The translations under genes were made by a program, and so were the position numbers. From the NCBI RefSeq assembly GCF_018982965.1, contig NZ_JACBYP010000026.1:17727-81726 (forward strand): a DNA stretch of 64,000 bases. Reading direction: 5' to 3'. The stretch comes from Streptomyces mayonensis. GTDB lineage: Bacteria > Actinomycetota > Actinomycetes > Streptomycetales > Streptomycetaceae. Below, one piece after another: positions 18,201 through 27,537 of this stretch. How positions within the stretch are numbered: the first letter of the stretch is position 1; each line of letters opens with the position of its first letter. A model generated the notes under the pieces. The model did not search any database. It saw only the letters and a program-made list of their open reading frames with translations, and was not told where the DNA came from.

Positions 18201-19299
18201 GTCCTCCGGCGCCGCGGCCGCTGGTGTCGTATCCCCCGCCGTGCGTCTCGCCCGCGGCCGGGGCCCGGCGGGGGCGGCCCGCCGTGGGGCCCGTGCCGTG
18301 GCTCTCGATGCGGGGTGCGCCGGCCTGGCCGGGGACCTGGGGCGGTCCTGCGGGTGCCGCGCCCGCGCCGTACTCCGAGGTGCCGTACCCCGAGGTGCCG
18401 TACGCGTGGTGTGTCCGGCCGCCGGGCCCGGCCGTCGTCCCCTCGCCACCGCCACCGCCACCGCTTCCGCGGACGCCATCGCCCCCGCGGCCGGCCGGGG
18501 TGGCGCGTGCGGATGTGTCACGGTCCGGACGGGAGGCGGCGGACGCGTCGCGCGGGTGCCCCTCCGCCCCGTCGGCCGCGCGCGCGTGGGCCACCGTGTC
18601 GCCGTCCCCGCCGCCCGGCCGGGGGGCCTGCGCACCCGACAGCCGCACGTGCCCCTCCCCGTCCGACGCCGTCGGCACCCGCACCTCCGCCGCCGGGGGC
18701 ACCGGGACGAGGCGCAGGGCCGACTCGCCGATCCGCAGCAGCGCACCCGGCGCGAAGCGGACGGGACGGTCGCCCACGCGGGTGCCGTCCAGGGTGGTGC
18801 CGTTGGTGGAGCCGAGGTCGGCGACCGAGACGCGGGCGTCGGGGGCGACGGTCACGGCGCAGTGCATCCGGGAGACGTCCGGGTCGTCGAGCGCCACGTC
18901 GGCGTCGGCGGAGCGGCCGAGGCGGATCTGGCCGCCGTGCAGCAGGTGGACGCCGCCCGCGTCGGGACCGGCGACCACGTGCAGCTGGGTGGGGACGTCG
19001 CTCGGCTCGGTGTGCGCGTCGGGCTCGCCGGGGGCGCCGAGGCAGAGCACGGCGCCGTCGATCAGCGGTGGCTCGCCCAGGGTGCTGCGCTGGGCGTCCA
19101 GCCGCTGCGCCCCCGCGTACAGCACCACCTGGCCGGAGCCCTGGACCTCGCCGCCGGGGAGCGCCGCGGCCAGGGCGGAGGCGACCGCGGCCAGGGCGGT
19201 GCCGGCCGGCGCGGTGACCAGTACGTCGCAGCTCGCGGCGCGGCCCCCCGCCGCGGCATGCGGGCCCAGCGGGTCTACGACGGTCAGCCGGATCTGCAT
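15208..19299 (-). CDS. FHA-domain FtsK/SpoIIIE-type ATPase with long disordered repeat linker
   Basis: 1363 residues. An N-terminal EssC-like region is followed by an FHA domain (about 105-185) with RLGRS, SRMHC and LGSTNGT, the residues that bind phosphothreonine. Residues about 200-520 are Gly/Ser/Tyr-rich low complexity with YDQTAY-type repeats. The C-terminal half is FtsK/SpoIIIE-like: Walker A GPPGSGRTE (about 1000) and Walker B VVVVDDLD (about 1198). Two collagen-like Gly-X-X tracts interrupt this half, one of them (about 1116-1168) between the Walker motifs. Architecture is like EssC/EccC of type VII secretion, but I see no transmembrane helices and no secretion partners nearby. It faces pkaA/pkaB, so kinase-controlled ATPase activity is plausible. 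Confidence 0.8.
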   Translation of the reverse strand: MQIRLTVVDPLGPHAAAGGRAASCDVLVTAPAGTALAAVASALAAALPGGEVQGSGQVVLYAGAQRLDAQRSTLGEPPLIDGAVLCLGAPGEPDAHTEPSDVPTQLHVVAGPDAGGVHLLHGGQIRLGRSADADVALDDPDVSRMHCAVTVAPDARVSVADLGSTNGTTLDGTRVGDRPVRFAPGALLRIGESALRLVPVPPAAEVRVPTASDGEGHVRLSGAQAPRPGGGDGDTVAHARAADGAEGHPRDASAASRPDRDTSARATPAGRGGDGVRGSGGGGGGEGTTAGPGGRTHHAYGTSGYGTSEYGAGAAPAGPPQVPGQAGAPRIESHGTGPTAGRPRRAPAAGETHGGGYDTSGRGAGGHGTDGHAGRPHGDDGTGAYGAYGPGSAVRPGSADAGGYGAGPSGTRGPRAGTPTGSAHGGTRYDRAAYDQTAYGQTPYDQTAYDGTPSDPSDPSDPSADGGAAYGGAADGGASRADGTGRKGTPLRGTDVPPGVRRRGGIGAWARRLAGGRPGGQDAAPAGAHPCDHDEVPPGPAPTGTAGAATAPDTWPDPATLLLAALGPGPRLWERGPGHPEALTVRLGTADRVAPGGDAPLPAVPVTAGLREVGALGLAGPRARLAGLARSVLSQLAALHSADVLEIVLISADRSRPLAERSAEWAWLGWLPQVRPGHGQDCRLLLAHDREQAAARAHELLRRLEDHLSDDARTGGAQPTAPAAAAPHRATASEYAAEYAAGGAGPVPDARTATMGTGATTRRAAGPHPDAGADPAGGFPGPYTVVVVDGDPGGADVREAVARLALEGPRAGIHVVCLAETAAASPTSPVSRTYEAACAVSPVFRECGAVALLSGDVATTLRLLRVARTGGSPGSPGVPGAPGAPATATAGPVGNGTLGTVDAVSPAWAERFARALAPLRTDTATGGAHHARVSAPLPQAARLLDELGLARATPASLMARWADAGDDPQSLGGRAQAVLGAGARGPVVADLATEGPHLLIEGPPGSGRTELLRAVVASLASAERPDRLGIVLMDGRDSVSPGASHGEGLRVCTDVPHVTTHLTANDPVRMREFAQSLSAELKRRAELLGRSDFAEWHTGRRLSGRLVAQRTPPAGPSRPAGTPGGTGSLGSAGTLGPAGGPGPVGTPGPGGTPGPAGTPGPAGTPDNGDLDSPPSATMRLHPGAARRRAAAGPPLPRLVVVVDDLDALVTPPLGSPGRPAAGSVMRALEAVAREGERLGVHLVAATAPGGRTDRTEPVLRATLRVSLDTPVPGPDEPAPGRGRLARADGHAVAFQGGRVTGRIPRTATLRPTVVPLEWHRMGDPPTRRPVRELGNGPTDLALLASALERAAREVSAAEVPSLL
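15795..15950. repeat. Collagen-like Gly-X-X repeat coding tract inside ATPase domain
   Basis: Multiple 9- and 18-base GC-rich units encode TPGPAG/TPGPGG-type triplets on the minus strand. The tract sits between Walker A and Walker B of the FtsK-like domain. A second shorter tract (GSPGSPGVPGAPGAP) is encoded near 16645-16690. Confidence 0.7.
17886..18020. repeat. Minisatellite encoding Tyr/Asp/Thr repeats in FHA-FtsK linker
   Basis: Degenerate 12-15 base units (for example GTCGTACGCGGTCTG, and GGACGGGTC runs) encode YDQTAY, YGQTPY and SDPSDP units. In-frame expansion in a disordered linker. Confidence 0.7.
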
Positions 19300-19806
19300 C
19301 GCCGTCAGCGGTCCCTTCGCGCGGGCGCCCGCACGCCGGGATCAAGAAGCCGTCACCACGGTCCCCCACCGCGGACTTCCCCCACCGCCACACGAGCACG
19401 TCGGCCAGTACTGCACGCATCCTCGCACCTGCCACTGACAGCGTGCCCGCGGTCCGCCGCCAAATGATCTTGATTGGTCGGCTCTGCCCCCAAAAATGCC
19501 TGACGGGTGGCCCATGGATGACCGAATGTCGTCCGCTTGAGATCGGTCACGTACGGGCAGCGGCAACCAAGGGACCGGGACGAGCGTCTTTCCTTCGAAC
19601 ATGCTCCAGGCACCGCCCTGGGGGCGGAACGCAAGAGGCATCTGTGCTCCCCGTGGCCGTCCGTGGCCGTCCGTGGTCGGCCTGCGGTGGTCCCGCGGGC
19701 GGCACGGGACGGCCACGGGACCGCCACCGGAAGACGACAGCCCGGTGCCGGGACCGCGGCACTACAGTGTGTCCGAACAGCCAGCAAGCAACTAGGAGCG
19801 CATGAC
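19300..19806. other. 507-base divergent intergenic region (FHA-FtsK / pkaA)
   Basis: Holds the promoters of both neighbours. A locally AT-richer patch at 19462-19500 contains TTGATT (19470-19475) and AAAAAT (19492-19497) 16 bases apart, a weak candidate promoter toward pkaA. A CGTGGCCGTC-type 10-base repeat occurs around 19650-19685. Open frames crossing this region lack plausible starts and I judge them non-coding. Confidence 0.5.
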
Positions 19807-21492
19807 GTGCGGCCGGTAGGCAGCAAGTACCTCCTCGAGGAGCCCCTCGGCCGCGGCGCCACGGGCACCGTCTGGCGCGCCCGCCAGCGGGAGACCGCGG
19901 GCGCCGAGGCGGCCGTGGCCGGGCAGCCCGGCGAGACCGTCGCGATCAAGGTCCTCAAGGAAGAGCTCGCGAGCGACCCCGACATCGTGATGCGCTTCCT
20001 GCGGGAGCGCTCCGTCCTGCTCCGGCTCACCCACCCCAACATCGTCCGGGTCCGCGACCTGGTCGTCGAGGGCGAGCTGCTGGCCCTCGTCATGGACCTC
20101 GTCGACGGCCCCGACCTCCACCGCTACCTGCGCGAAAACGGGCCGCTCACCCCGGTTGCCGCGGCCCTGCTCACCGCGCAGATCGCCGACGCCCTCGCCG
20201 CCAGCCACACCGACGGCGTAGTCCACCGCGACCTGAAGCCCGCCAACGTCCTGCTGAAGCAGACCGGCGGCGAGATGCACCCGATGCTCACCGACTTCGG
20301 CATCGCCCGCCTCGCCGACTCGCCCGGTCTGACCCGCACCCACGAGTTCGTCGGCACGCCCGCGTACATCGCGCCGGAGTCCGCCGAGGGCCGCCCGCAG
20401 ACCTCCGCGGTCGACGTGTACGGCGCCGGCATCCTGATGTACGAGCTGGTCACCGGCCGTCCCCCGTTCGGCGGCGGCTCGGCCCTGGAAGTGCTGCACC
20501 AGCACCTGAGCGCCGAACCGCGCCGCCCCTCCACCGTCCCCGACCCGCTGTGGACGGTCATCGAGCGCTGCCTGCGCAAGAACCCGGACGACCGCCCCAG
20601 CGCCGAGAACCTCGCCCGCGGCCTGCGCGTCGTCGCCGAGGGCATCGGCATCCACGCGAACAGCGCGCAGATCGCCGCCGCCGAGGGCGTGGGCGCGCTG
20701 CTCGCCCCCGACCCGGCGCCCGCGCAGGTCCCCGGCGAGCCCGGCGCCGCCGACCCGACCCAGGTGCTCCCGCACAACGCGCAGAACCCGAACGGCGCCT
20801 ACGACCCCAACGGCGCGACCAGCGTCCTGCCGCAGACCGGCAACCCGTCGGGCGCCGCCGACCCCACCGCCGTACTGCCGAACCGCGGCGCCCCCGACCC
20901 GACCGCCGTCATGCCGCCGGTGCCGCCGGGACAGCCGGGCGGGCCGGGCGCGCCGGGACAGGACGGACAGCAGGGCGGGCCCGACGACCCGCACCCCTGG
21001 CAGAACCAGCTGCGCGCCGCCCGCGACCGCAACGAACAGACGCAGGTCCAGTACCTCGACCCGAACCAGGACCCGCTGCGCCGCCGCCCCCAGCGGCAGG
21101 TGTCCCGCCCCCAGCAGCCGCCCCAGCAGCCGCCCAAACAGGCCCCGCCGCCCGGCTACGGCTACCCGCAGCAGCAGCCCCAGCGCTACGCCACCCCGCA
21201 GCCCCAGCAGCCGCAGCGGTACGCGCCGCCGCCCGCGCCCGAGCCGCAGCCGCCCCGGCGCGAGCCCAGGCCGCCGCGGCAGCGCAGCGCCAACCCCATG
21301 CGCATCCCGGGCCTCGGCTGCCTCAAGGGCTGCCTGGTCACCCTCGTCATCCTGTTCGTGGCCGGCTGGCTGATCTGGGAGCTGAGCCCGCTCCAGGACT
21401 GGATCGGCACCGGCAAGGGCTACTGGGCCCAGCTGACCGACTGGTTCGACACCGTGACGGGCTGGATGGGGGATCTGGGCGGCTCCGTCTGA
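19807..21492 (+). CDS. pkaA: Membrane-anchored Ser/Thr protein kinase PkaA
   Basis: 561 residues from GTG at 19807, chosen for the AGGAG at 19794-19798 and the conserved opening RPVGSKYLLEEPLGRG. Hanks-type kinase domain (about 5-275): Gly loop GRGATGTVW, Lys48 in VAIKVL, catalytic loop HRDLKPAN (from 140), DFG (163-165). Residues about 318-367 carry four copies of a T-x-V-(L/M)-P motif (DPTQVLP, ATSVLP, DPTAVLP, DPTAVMP). A Pro/Gln-rich stretch follows, then a transmembrane helix at about 505-525. Paired with pkaB downstream, 111 bases away. Probable targets include FHA proteins such as the divergent FtsK-like ATPase. Confidence 0.9.
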   Translation: MRPVGSKYLLEEPLGRGATGTVWRARQRETAGAEAAVAGQPGETVAIKVLKEELASDPDIVMRFLRERSVLLRLTHPNIVRVRDLVVEGELLALVMDLVDGPDLHRYLRENGPLTPVAAALLTAQIADALAASHTDGVVHRDLKPANVLLKQTGGEMHPMLTDFGIARLADSPGLTRTHEFVGTPAYIAPESAEGRPQTSAVDVYGAGILMYELVTGRPPFGGGSALEVLHQHLSAEPRRPSTVPDPLWTVIERCLRKNPDDRPSAENLARGLRVVAEGIGIHANSAQIAAAEGVGALLAPDPAPAQVPGEPGAADPTQVLPHNAQNPNGAYDPNGATSVLPQTGNPSGAADPTAVLPNRGAPDPTAVMPPVPPGQPGGPGAPGQDGQQGGPDDPHPWQNQLRAARDRNEQTQVQYLDPNQDPLRRRPQRQVSRPQQPPQQPPKQAPPPGYGYPQQQPQRYATPQPQQPQRYAPPPAPEPQPPRREPRPPRQRSANPMRIPGLGCLKGCLVTLVILFVAGWLIWELSPLQDWIGTGKGYWAQLTDWFDTVTGWMGDLGGSV

Positions 21493-21603
21493 GGCCGAGT
21501 CCGGCGACTTGTCGACATCCGGAGGGTGATTTATGCCTCCGCGGTGAAGGCCGGCTCCTCGGGCGCGTACTTTAAGGCGCAACACGCGTCGGTAGGAGCA
21601 GTC

Positions 21604-22848
21604 TTGGCACGGAAGATCGGCAGCCGGTACACCGCCCACCAGATCCTCGGACGGGGCAGCGCCGGCACGGTGTGGCTGGGCGAGGGGCCCGAGGGGCCGG
21701 TCGCGATCAAGCTGCTGCGCGAGGACCTGGCGTCCGACCAGGAGCTCGTCTCGCGCTTCGTGCAGGAGCGCACCGCCCTGCTCGGCCTGGAGAACCCGCA
21801 CGTCGTCTCCGTCCGCGACCTGGTGGTCGACGGCAACGACCTCGCGCTGGTCATGGACCTGGTCCGCGGCACCGACCTGCGCACCCGCCTCGACCGGGAG
21901 CGGCGCCTGGCGCCCGAGGCCGCGGTGGCCGTCGCCGCCGACGTCGCCGACGGCCTGGCCGCCGCGCACGCCGCCGGGATCGTGCACCGCGACGTCAAGC
22001 CCGAGAACGTGCTGCTCGACATGCAGGGCCCGCTCGGCCCCGGCGGCTCCCACCCGGCCCTGCTGACGGACTTCGGGGTGGCCAAGCTCATCGACACCCC
22101 GCGCCGCACCCGCGCCACCAAGATCATCGGCACGCCGGACTACCTGGCGCCCGAGATCGTCGAGGGACTGCCCCCGCGCGCGGCGGTCGACATCTACGCG
22201 CTGGCCACGGTGCTCTACGAGCTGCTGGCCGGCTTCACGCCCTTCGGCGGCGGCCACCCGGGCGCGGTCCTGCGCCGCCACGTGACCGAGCGGGTCGTCC
22301 CGCTGCCCGGCATCCCGGACGAGCTGTGGCAGCTGCTCGTGCAGTGCCTCGCCAAGGCCCCCGCCTCCCGGCTGCGCGCCTCCGAGCTGAGCGCCCGGCT
22401 GCGCGAGCTGCTGCCGATGCTGGCCGGCATGGGCCCGCTGGAGGTGGACGAGCCCGACGCCGAGCAGGAGGACGACGCGCCCGAGGACTCCCCGGAGTCC
22501 GCCGAGCCCGCGCGGGAGCCGGTACGGCGCCGGGGTGCGGTGCCCCTGGTGCCGGGCGCCAAGCCGGCCGACTCCAACCGCGACACGCACACGTCGATGC
22601 GGGTCCCGGCCCCGGACGAGCTGGCCGGCGGCGCCCGCGGTACGGCCCGCGCCCCGCGTGCGTCCGGCGCGCCGCGTCCCGGCTCCGCCCGCAACCGGGC
22701 CGCCGCGCGGCGCCGCCGGCTCGCCCTGGGCGCGGGCGCGGCGGCCCTGGTGGCGGCGGTCGGCGTCGGCACGTGGCTGGCCACGAGCGGCGACGAGGAC
22801 GGCACCGGCCCCCAGGACACGCGGAACTCGGCACCGGCGTCCCCCTGA
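21604..22848 (+). CDS. pkaB: Membrane-anchored Ser/Thr protein kinase PkaB
   Basis: 414 residues if the TTG at 21604 is used; AGGAG at 21594-21598 with 5-base spacing supports it and ARKIGSRYTAHQILGRG is the expected kinase opening. Kinase motifs: GRGSAGTVW, Lys36 in VAIKLL, HRDVKPEN (from 128), DFG (156-158), GTPDYLAPE in the activation segment. A charged linker (about 280-370) leads to a single transmembrane helix at about 375-395 and a short extracytoplasmic tail without PASTA domains. It is probably transcribed with pkaA. Confidence 0.88.
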   Translation: MARKIGSRYTAHQILGRGSAGTVWLGEGPEGPVAIKLLREDLASDQELVSRFVQERTALLGLENPHVVSVRDLVVDGNDLALVMDLVRGTDLRTRLDRERRLAPEAAVAVAADVADGLAAAHAAGIVHRDVKPENVLLDMQGPLGPGGSHPALLTDFGVAKLIDTPRRTRATKIIGTPDYLAPEIVEGLPPRAAVDIYALATVLYELLAGFTPFGGGHPGAVLRRHVTERVVPLPGIPDELWQLLVQCLAKAPASRLRASELSARLRELLPMLAGMGPLEVDEPDAEQEDDAPEDSPESAEPAREPVRRRGAVPLVPGAKPADSNRDTHTSMRVPAPDELAGGARGTARAPRASGAPRPGSARNRAAARRRRLALGAGAAALVAAVGVGTWLATSGDEDGTGPQDTRNSAPASP

Positions 22849-22852
22849 CCGC

Positions 22853-22927
22853 GGGCCCCGGCCTGCCGGACACCCTCCCCCGCGCCGCCGGACACCGGGC
22901 CCCGGCCTGCCGGACACCGGGTCCGGC
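22853..22927. repeat. 21-base direct repeat between pkaB and prfB
   Basis: GGGCCCCGGCCTGCCGGACAC occurs at about 22854 and again at about 22907, downstream of pkaB. No function is apparent; it may form GC-rich hairpins that end pkaB transcripts. Confidence 0.5.
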
Positions 22928-22995
22928 GGCCCGGCGGCCGAAGCGCGGCCGACGGGGGGACGAAGACCGGCGGACGGAGCCGTTACGCTGGATGC

Positions 22996-24102
<1,107 letters not shown>

Positions 24103-24130
24103 CGCGCGGCGGCGACGCCGCTTTGTCGAC

Positions 24131-24168
24131 AAGGCAACTGCCGCTCATCCGGCGGCGGTTGCCTTTCT
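24131..24168 (+). terminator. Rho-independent-type terminator after prfB
   Basis: AAGGCAACTGCCG (24131-24143) pairs with CGGCGGTTGCCTT (24153-24165) with one wobble, followed by a T-rich run. Confidence 0.8.
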
Positions 24169-24426
24169 TCTGCCCGCGCCCCGCCGGTGATGTCTGGGTT
24201 TTACATCACACTCACACCCTTTGTGTCCGGCATACGTCCCGTACCTGGACATCGCGTACGCAATGGCCTTGACGTTGCTTTGAACTTTCGCAAGGGTGAG
24301 GCGCGGCATGCGTATTTCTGGGGCGCATGTGAACCGGGGGACTTGAGCAATCTGCAGCCACCCCCGTCGATCACGGCCCCCGAGTGCGGCCTCACCGACC
24401 AATCGGCTACTGGGGGTAGCAACTAC
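24169..24426 (+). promoter_or_regulatory. Leader/promoter region of the LAETG repeat protein
   Basis: Noticeably less GC-rich than the flanks. A TTGACG at about 24269 may be a -35 element, but no matching -10 is clear. Just before the start codon, GCTAC-TGGGG-GTAGC (24406-24420) forms a small hairpin that holds the G-rich ribosome-binding sequence in its loop, 6 bases before ATG. Confidence 0.4.
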
Positions 24427-25281
24427 ATGACGAAGAAGACGCGCATCCGTGTCGCGCGCATAGCGGCCGGCGCCGTGATCGCCGCCGGCGCCTCCCTGAC
24501 CGCGGCGGGCGCCGCTTCGGCGCTCGAGATCGGCATCAGCGCCGACAACGACGGCGTCAGCGCAACCGCCAAGAGCGGTACCGCCAACGACGCCGAGGGC
24601 ACGACCGAAGGCTCCATCGCCGGCGTGATCGAGGGCACGACTGAGGGCGGCGCCATCGCCGGCGTCATCGAGGGCACCTCCGAAGGCACTTCGGAAGGCA
24701 CGTCCGAGGGCACTTCTGAGGGCACGTCCGAGGGCACCTCCGAAGGCACGTCCGAGGGCACGTCGGTCGGCGCCTCCGAGGGCACGTCCGAGGGCGGCGA
24801 CAACGGCGGCTCCGGCGACAACGGCGGTTCCGGCGACGCCGGCGGCAACGGTGACAACGGCGGTTCCGGCGACAACGGCGGCAACGGCGACGGTGGCTCC
24901 GGCGACAACGGCGGTTCCGGCGACGCCGGCGGTTCCGGCGACAACGGTGGCAACGGCGACGGTGGCTCCGGCGACGACGGCGGCAACGGCAACGCCGGTG
25001 GCAACGGCGGCGGCAACGTCGGCGGCGGCGACGGCACCACCCCCGACGGTGGCAGCAACGACAACGTCACCCAGGACGAGGGCTCCTCGGCCCTGACCGA
25101 CACCGGCGAAGAGGCCCAGGCCTCCGACACCGCCGCCCAGGGCAGCGGTGACGAGCTGGCCGAGACCGGCGCCGCGGAGACCACGTTCCTGCTGGTCGGC
25201 GCCGCCACGATGATCGCCGGTGGCATCGGCTTCCGCCTGCTGCCGCGCATGATGAACGGCCGCGGCGGCGCTGCTGCCTGA
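24427..25281 (+). CDS. Sortase-anchored (LAETG) Gly/Ser/Thr-repeat surface protein
   Basis: 284 residues. A Sec signal (about 1-32, basic then AAGAVIAAGASLTAAGAASA) is followed by about eight EGTS tetrapeptide repeats (about residues 80-120), a GDNGGSG-type acidic glycine-rich region (about 122-205) and a classical wall-sorting signal: LAETG at 244-248, hydrophobic stretch FLLVGAATMIAGGIGF, then basic RMMNGRGG. LAXTG is the pentapeptide preferred by class E sortases of Streptomyces, so the mature protein should be covalently fixed to peptidoglycan. The repeat part has no recognisable binding domain and looks like a flexible stalk. A strong terminator follows. Confidence 0.85.
   Translation: MTKKTRIRVARIAAGAVIAAGASLTAAGAASALEIGISADNDGVSATAKSGTANDAEGTTEGSIAGVIEGTTEGGAIAGVIEGTSEGTSEGTSEGTSEGTSEGTSEGTSEGTSVGASEGTSEGGDNGGSGDNGGSGDAGGNGDNGGSGDNGGNGDGGSGDNGGSGDAGGSGDNGGNGDGGSGDDGGNGNAGGNGGGNVGGGDGTTPDGGSNDNVTQDEGSSALTDTGEEAQASDTAAQGSGDELAETGAAETTFLLVGAATMIAGGIGFRLLPRMMNGRGGAAA
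24669..25030 (+). repeat. 12-base EGTS and Gly-rich tandem repeats
   Basis: GAGGGCACnTCC/G 12-base units at about 24669-24800, followed by GGCGACAACGGCGGTTCC-type units to about 25030; all in frame within the sortase substrate gene. Confidence 0.85.
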
Positions 25282-25319
25282 CGGTAGCCGTCCGCGTACG
25301 CCCGGCGCACGCGACGGAC

Positions 25320-25355
25320 GAGAGGGCCCGGAGCATCACCGCTCCGGGTCCTCTC
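25320..25355. terminator. Strong hairpin terminator after LAETG protein gene
   Basis: A 15-base arm starting GAGAGGGCCCGG (25320-25334) pairs with 25341-25355 with one G-U, six-base loop. It can also serve the convergent small gene at 25414-25605. Confidence 0.8.
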
Positions 25356-25413
25356 CCGTGTCCTCGTGCTCTCGTGGTGCTCCGCTCCGCCTCCCGGGCG
25401 GTCGCGGGCCCTC

Positions 25414-25605
25414 TCAGGCGGTCTGGTGGGCCAGCAGGGCCACCGCGGCGACCAGCACCGCCAGCAGGGCGATCAGCGTCACGGGATTCAGCCCGGCGAA
25501 GAAGCTCTCCTGCTGCATCCGCTCGCGGTTCGCCCGGCACACCGGGCACCGGCCCTCGCTGACGGGCGCCGCACAGTTCGCGCACACCAACCGGTCGTAC
25601 GTCAT
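25414..25605 (-). CDS. Small zinc-ribbon membrane protein
   Basis: 63 residues. Two CxxC pairs near the N-terminus (CANC at about 8-11, CPVC at about 20-23) form a probable zinc ribbon, followed by one hydrophobic helix (LNPVTLIALLAVLVAAVALLA) near the C-terminus. Short but well built, with a clear start MTYDRLVCANC and an AGGGCG-type binding site upstream. It is convergent with the sortase substrate and divergent from ftsE. Function unknown. Confidence 0.7.
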   Translation of the reverse strand: MTYDRLVCANCAAPVSEGRCPVCRANRERMQQESFFAGLNPVTLIALLAVLVAAVALLAHQTA

Positions 25606-25820
25606 GCGCTCGCCCTCCTTGCAACCGGCTCCGTCTCAAACAACGCCCGCGGCGGCGCGAACGTTCCCCTTCCACTGTGCCAGGTTCCGTGAGGCCCCGC
25701 TCGCCCTCCGGCCGGGGACAAAACGCGCAACTGCTACGCAACCCCGACCGGTGACTGCGGTCCGCTCCCCGGTTCGCGTATGGTCACGCACATCTACCCC
25801 CGGCGACCCGTGGTGCATCC

Positions 25821-26510
25821 GTGATCCGATTCGACAACGTCTCCAAGGTCTACCCCAAACAGAGCCACCCAGCCCTCAGGGACGTCTCCCTGGAGGTCGA
25901 GAAGGGCGAATTCGTCTTCCTCGTGGGATCCTCCGGCTCCGGGAAGTCCACCTTCCTGCGGTTGATCCTCCGCGAGGAGCGGTGCAGCCACGGCCAGGTG
26001 CACGTCCTGGGCAAGGACCTCGCCCGCCTGTCCAACTGGAAGGTGCCGCAGATGCGGCGCCAGCTGGGGACGGTGTTCCAGGACTTCCGCCTGCTGCCGA
26101 ACAAGACGGTCGGCGAGAACGTCGCCTTCGCCCAGGAGGTCATCGGCAAGTCCCGCGGTGAGATCCGCAAGTCCGTGCCCCAGGTGCTCGACCTCGTCGG
26201 GCTCGGCGGCAAGGACGACCGCAGGCCCGGTGAGCTGTCCGGCGGTGAGCAGCAGCGCGTCGCCATCGCGCGCGCCTTCGTCAACCGGCCCAAGCTGCTG
26301 ATCGCCGACGAACCCACGGGCAACCTCGACCCGCAGACCTCCGTCGGCATCATGAAGCTGCTCGACCGGATCAACCGCACCGGCACCACCGTGGTGATGG
26401 CCACGCACGACCAGAACATCGTGGACCAGATGCGCAAGCGCGTCATCGAGCTGGAGAAGGGCCGCCTCGTCCGCGACCAGGCACGCGGTGTCTACGGCTA
26501 CCAGCACTGA
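25821..26510 (+). CDS. ftsE: FtsE, ATPase of the FtsEX cell-division complex
   Basis: 229 residues from GTG. ABC ATPase with Walker [10 protein letters not shown] (36-44), Q-loop [12 protein letters not shown], signature LSGGEQQR, Walker [13 protein letters not shown] and H-loop ATHD. The DFRLL and NLD segments are FtsE-typical. FtsE couples ATP hydrolysis to FtsX, which activates peptidoglycan hydrolases at the septum or growth site. ftsX follows after 41 bases. Confidence 0.97.
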   Translation: MIRFDNVSKVYPKQSHPALRDVSLEVEKGEFVFLVGSSGSGKSTFLRLILREERCSHGQVHVLGKDLARLSNWKVPQMRRQLGTVFQDFRLLPNKTVGENVAFAQEVIGKSRGEIRKSVPQVLDLVGLGGKDDRRPGELSGGEQQRVAIARAFVNRPKLLIADEPTGNLDPQTSVGIMKLLDRINRTGTTVVMATHDQNIVDQMRKRVIELEKGRLVRDQARGVYGYQH

Positions 26511-26551
26511 CGAGCACTGACGACGAGGAACGAAAGGCTTAACGAGACGCC

Positions 26552-27469
26552 ATGCGCGCCCAGTTCGTAGTCTCGGAGATCGGTGTCGGTCTTCGCCGCA
26601 ATCTGACGATGACCTTCGCGGTCATCGTCTCGGTCGCCCTGTCCCTGGCCCTGTTCGGCGGTTCGCTGCTGATGAGCGACCAGGTCAACACCATGAAGGG
26701 CTACTGGTACGACAAGGTCAACGTCTCGGTCTTCCTCTGCAACAAGAGCGACGCCGAGTCCGACCCCAACTGCGCCAAGGGCGCGGTGACCGGAGACCAG
26801 AAGAAGCAGATCCAGTCCGACCTCGACGAGATGGCCGTCGTCGACAAGGTGACGTACGAGTCGCAGGACGAGGCGTACAAGCACTACAAGGAGCAGTTCG
26901 GCGACTCGCCGCTGGCCAGCTCCCTCACGCCGGACCAGATGCAGGAGTCGTACCGGATCAAGCTGACGGACCCGGAGAAGTACCAGGTCATCGCGACCGC
27001 CTTCGACGGCCGCGAGGGCGTGCAGTCCGTGCAGGACCAGAAGGGCATCCTGGACAACCTCTTCGGGCTCCTCAACGGCATGAACTGGGCCGCCCGCGCG
27101 GTGATGGCGCTGATGCTCGTCGTCGCCCTGATGCTGATCGTCAACACGGTGCGCGTCTCGGCGTTCAGCCGGCGGCGCGAGACCGGCATCATGCGCCTGG
27201 TCGGCGCCTCCGGCTTCTACATCCAGGCACCGTTCATCATGGAGGCGGCGGTCGCCGGGCTCATCGGCGGTGGTGTCGCCTGCGGCTTCCTGGTGGTCGC
27301 CAGATACTTCATCATCGACCACGGGCTCGCCCTGTCCGAGAAGCTGAACCTGATCAACTTCATCGGCTGGGACGCCGTGTTGACGAAGCTGCCGCTCATT
27401 CTGGCCACGAGTCTGCTGATGCCCGCGTTGGCCGCGTTCTTCGCGCTGCGCAAGTACCTGAAGGTGTGA
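26552..27469 (+). CDS. ftsX: FtsX, membrane subunit of the FtsEX complex
   Basis: 305 residues with four helices: one at about 22-45, a large extracytoplasmic loop (about 46-185) and three helices in the C-terminal third. The motif SRRRETGIMRLVGASGFYIQAPF is the FtsX/MacB coupling region that contacts the ATPase. The loop contains two cysteines (FLCNKS, PNCAKG) that could form a disulfide. In actinobacteria this loop binds NlpC/P60-type hydrolases. Followed at once by a strong terminator. Confidence 0.96.
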   Translation: MRAQFVVSEIGVGLRRNLTMTFAVIVSVALSLALFGGSLLMSDQVNTMKGYWYDKVNVSVFLCNKSDAESDPNCAKGAVTGDQKKQIQSDLDEMAVVDKVTYESQDEAYKHYKEQFGDSPLASSLTPDQMQESYRIKLTDPEKYQVIATAFDGREGVQSVQDQKGILDNLFGLLNGMNWAARAVMALMLVVALMLIVNTVRVSAFSRRRETGIMRLVGASGFYIQAPFIMEAAVAGLIGGGVACGFLVVARYFIIDHGLALSEKLNLINFIGWDAVLTKLPLILATSLLMPALAAFFALRKYLKV

Positions 27470-27477
27470 CGCATCCC

Positions 27478-27515
27478 AAGAGGGCCGAACGGTCAAGCGA
27501 CCGTCCGGCCCTCTT
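27478..27515 (+). terminator. Terminator after ftsX
   Basis: AAGAGGGCCGAACGGTC (27478-27494) pairs with GACCGTCCGGCCCTCTT (27499-27515), one mismatch, 4-base loop. It lies only 22 bases before the next start, so that gene's promoter must overlap it or read-through is needed. Confidence 0.85.
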
Positions 27516-27537
27516 GCGTTGTCCTAGACTCACCGGC

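Noticed and set aside
15208..19299. Type VII secretion locus
   Set aside because: Only an FHA-FtsK protein is present; no WXG100 proteins, EccB/D/E or mycosin nearby.
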